Shown piece by piece: positions 6,062 through 7,183 of a stretch of DNA of 7,183 nucleotides (its first letter is position 1; each line of letters starts with the position of its first letter). The stretch spans positions 1-7,183 of the forward strand of contig JAZUKF010000155.1 in assembly GCA_045643165.1 (NCBI GenBank). Direction: 5' to 3'. Origin of the DNA: SIG575 sp045643165 (GTDB lineage Bacteria > Bacillota > Clostridia > Oscillospirales > Acutalibacteraceae). The notes below the pieces were generated by a model. It was given only the letters and a program-made list of their open reading frames with translations. It had not been told where the DNA came from and did not search any database. Position numbers and translations under genes: made by a program.

Positions 6062-6484
6062 TTATTCGTCGTCGCAACAACCGCAATCGCACTCGTCGTC
6101 AAATTCAAATTCGAGGCTTTCATGACAGTTGGGACATTCAATTCCGCCGTCTTCAAGGATGCTTTCATCTACGCAGATCGTTTCTCCGCAGTTAGGACAT
6201 TCAACCTCAAAATAATCATCCTCGTCATCACAGCAACCGCAGCCGCATTCGTCATCGTCAATTTCAAAAACATAGTTTTCGAGATCTTCAAGATCCTCAT
6301 CAACTGCATCAAGTTGTTCCTGCATTTCGTCGATAATTTCAACATTCTCTTCGATTGTCAAAGCGGCTTCATCAAGAGCATCTATCAATGCTTTGATAAG
6401 TTTAACTTCATCTTTGTTTTCGTCAAGCTTCATTCCGTCTGCAAGACCTTTAATGTAAGCAATTTTTTCTGTAAGAGTCATCAT
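6062..6484 (-). CDS. CD1247-like acidic zinc-ribbon protein
   Basis: Protein of 140 aa with no established function. The N-terminal part, MMTLTEKIAYIKGLADGMKL (1-20), matches the 'CD1247 N-terminal domain' seen in clostridial proteins. It is followed by a very acidic helical, probably coiled-coil, segment (about 25-75). The C-terminal part has a zinc-ribbon-like CPNCG (96-100) plus CPNCH (117-121), with a further cysteine at 104. Two near-identical acidic cysteine cassettes flank it: ECGCGCCDDE (79-88) and ECDCGCCDDE (131-140). Thirteen cysteines fall within the last 61 residues, so metal binding is likely. The ATG at 6484 is chosen because AAGGAG lies 8 nt upstream; a second ATG follows at once (6481). 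Longer in-frame starts would overlap efp and have no ribosome binding site. It follows efp by 37 nt in one operon, which hints at a translation-related role, but that is inference. Confidence 0.88.
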   Translation of the reverse strand: MMTLTEKIAYIKGLADGMKLDENKDEVKLIKALIDALDEAALTIEENVEIIDEMQEQLDAVDEDLEDLENYVFEIDDDECGCGCCDDEDDYFEVECPNCGETICVDESILEDGGIECPNCHESLEFEFDDECDCGCCDDE

Positions 6485-6521
6485 ATTAAACACTCCTTTT
6501 ATTTGGTTCTTGTAAAAGTAA

Positions 6522-7079
6522 TTATGCTCTTGACATATATTCGCCTGTACGTGTATCAATATTTATCATTTCACCTTCATCAATGAAAAGGGGAACACGT
6601 ACTTCGGCACCTGTTTCAAGAGTAGCGGGTTTTGTGGCATTTGTGGCTGTATCACCTTTAAAGCCGGGATCCGTCTGAGTAACCTGAAGAGTTACAAACG
6701 TGGGGGGTTCAACACCGAATACATTTCCTTTATATGAAAGGATTTTGCAAACCATATTCTCTTTAACAAACTTAAAGTTGTCATTGAGTTCGGATTTGTT
6801 GATGGGAATAAGTTCATAACTTTCGGGATCCATAAAGTAGTAAAGATCACCGTCATTGTATGAATATTCCATATCCTTACGTTCAATGTAAGCGGTGGGG
6901 AATTTTTCAGTGGGGTTAAAAGTACGCTCAGTAACGGAGCCTGCAATAATGTTTCTGATTTTTGTTCTTACAAAAGCTGCTCCTTTACCGGGTTTAACGT
7001 GCTGAAATTCAATGATTTGATATACGTTACCTTCCATTTCAAAGGTTACGCCGTTTCTGAAATCGCCTGCTGATACCAT
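6522..7079 (-). CDS. efp: Translation elongation factor P
   Basis: EF-P binds between the ribosomal P and E sites and promotes peptide-bond formation at proline runs. The 185-aa length is the family norm, and the three domains are all present: KOW-like (about 1-64), OB (about 68-128) and C-terminal OB (about 130-185). The tip loop of domain I reads HVKPGKGAAFVR (27-38), with K32 at the position that is modified in other bacteria (5-aminopentanol in Bacillus subtilis, beta-lysine in E. coli). The modifying enzymes are not in this window. The C-terminal signature is clear: KPATLETGAEVRVPLFIDEG (150-169), and IDTRTGEYMSR (174-184) ends the protein. The ATG at 7079 follows GGAGG by 9 nt. It is the first gene of a two-gene operon with the CD1247-like gene. 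Confidence 0.98.
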   Translation of the reverse strand: MVSAGDFRNGVTFEMEGNVYQIIEFQHVKPGKGAAFVRTKIRNIIAGSVTERTFNPTEKFPTAYIERKDMEYSYNDGDLYYFMDPESYELIPINKSELNDNFKFVKENMVCKILSYKGNVFGVEPPTFVTLQVTQTDPGFKGDTATNATKPATLETGAEVRVPLFIDEGEMINIDTRTGEYMSRA

Positions 7080-7121
7080 AATAAATATCCTCCAAATAAT
7101 TTTTTTATTCCTGATAATTAT

Positions 7122-7150
7122 ATTTTAAACTATATTTATAATATTTGCAA
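7122..7150 (-). promoter_or_regulatory. Predicted promoter of the efp operon
   Basis: Minus-strand TTGCAA (7150-7145) and TAAAAT (7127-7122) are separated by 17 bp, matching the housekeeping consensus at 4/6 and 5/6. Transcription would start near 7115, giving a leader of about 36 nt with GGAGG at 7089-7093. Surrounding sequence is very AT-rich, so chance matches are more likely here than elsewhere. Confidence 0.55.
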
Positions 7151-7183
7151 GTGTTATTGCATTTTTTCTTTTATTCTTCGGGT

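Noticed and set aside
6122..6586. 154-codon plus-strand open frame opposite the CD1247-like gene
   Set aside because: It lies antisense to a gene with a clear family match and good ribosome binding site; its translation is a hydrophobic, low-complexity complement of acidic codons with no plausible start signal.
7171..7183. Possible 3' end of a gene upstream of efp (frame ending in Pro-Glu-Glu-stop on the minus strand)
   Set aside because: Only three codons are visible, other frames are also open nearby, and no family can be recognised, so it cannot be called.

Overview
The window is AT-rich and looks like ordinary chromosome from a low-GC Gram-positive bacterium of the Clostridia. An Oscillospirales-type gut bacterium is plausible, but that is inference. 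The grounds are strong Shine-Dalgarno sites, near-consensus vegetative promoters with 17-bp spacers, U-tracted hairpin terminators, RecD2 followed by ComF, and elongation factor P (EF-P) followed by a CD1247-like acidic zinc-ribbon protein. There is no rRNA, tRNA, CRISPR array, insertion sequence or phage gene.

From left to right: positions 1-114 hold the first 38 codons of comF (minus strand, cut by the window edge). It lies 4 nt downstream of recD2 (119-2317, minus), so the two form an operon with its own promoter at about 2360-2388. A terminator at 2405-2442 separates it from a MgtC/SapB-family membrane protein gene (2444-3139, minus). That gene has an exact-consensus promoter and an imperfect palindrome at the start of its transcript. 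Next is the CCA-adding tRNA nucleotidyltransferase (3266-4501, minus). Its promoter is superimposed on the promoter of a divergent ArsC/Spx-like gene (4583-4927, plus), the only plus-strand gene. A long hairpin at 4952-4997 with A/T flanks closes that gene and, from the other side, the convergent gene for a secreted DUF4430-like protein (5076-5891, minus), which also has an exact-consensus promoter. At the right end, efp (6522-7079, minus) and the CD1247-like gene (6062-6484, minus) form a two-gene operon with a promoter at 7122-7150 and a terminator at 6010-6044.

The functions are mostly housekeeping: DNA helicase and DNA-uptake-related protein, tRNA 3'-end maturation, and rescue of ribosomes at polyproline. 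The less understood members are the MgtC-like protein, the single-cysteine ArsC/Spx-like protein, the secreted protein and the acidic cysteine-rich protein. I see no multi-gene novel system. The best leads are the interlocked cca/ArsC-Spx promoters, the palindrome at the mgtC transcription start, and the paired acidic CxCGCC cassettes around the zinc ribbon of the protein encoded after efp. All intergenic gaps are under 180 bp. Promoters and terminators were found by eye and are predictions.
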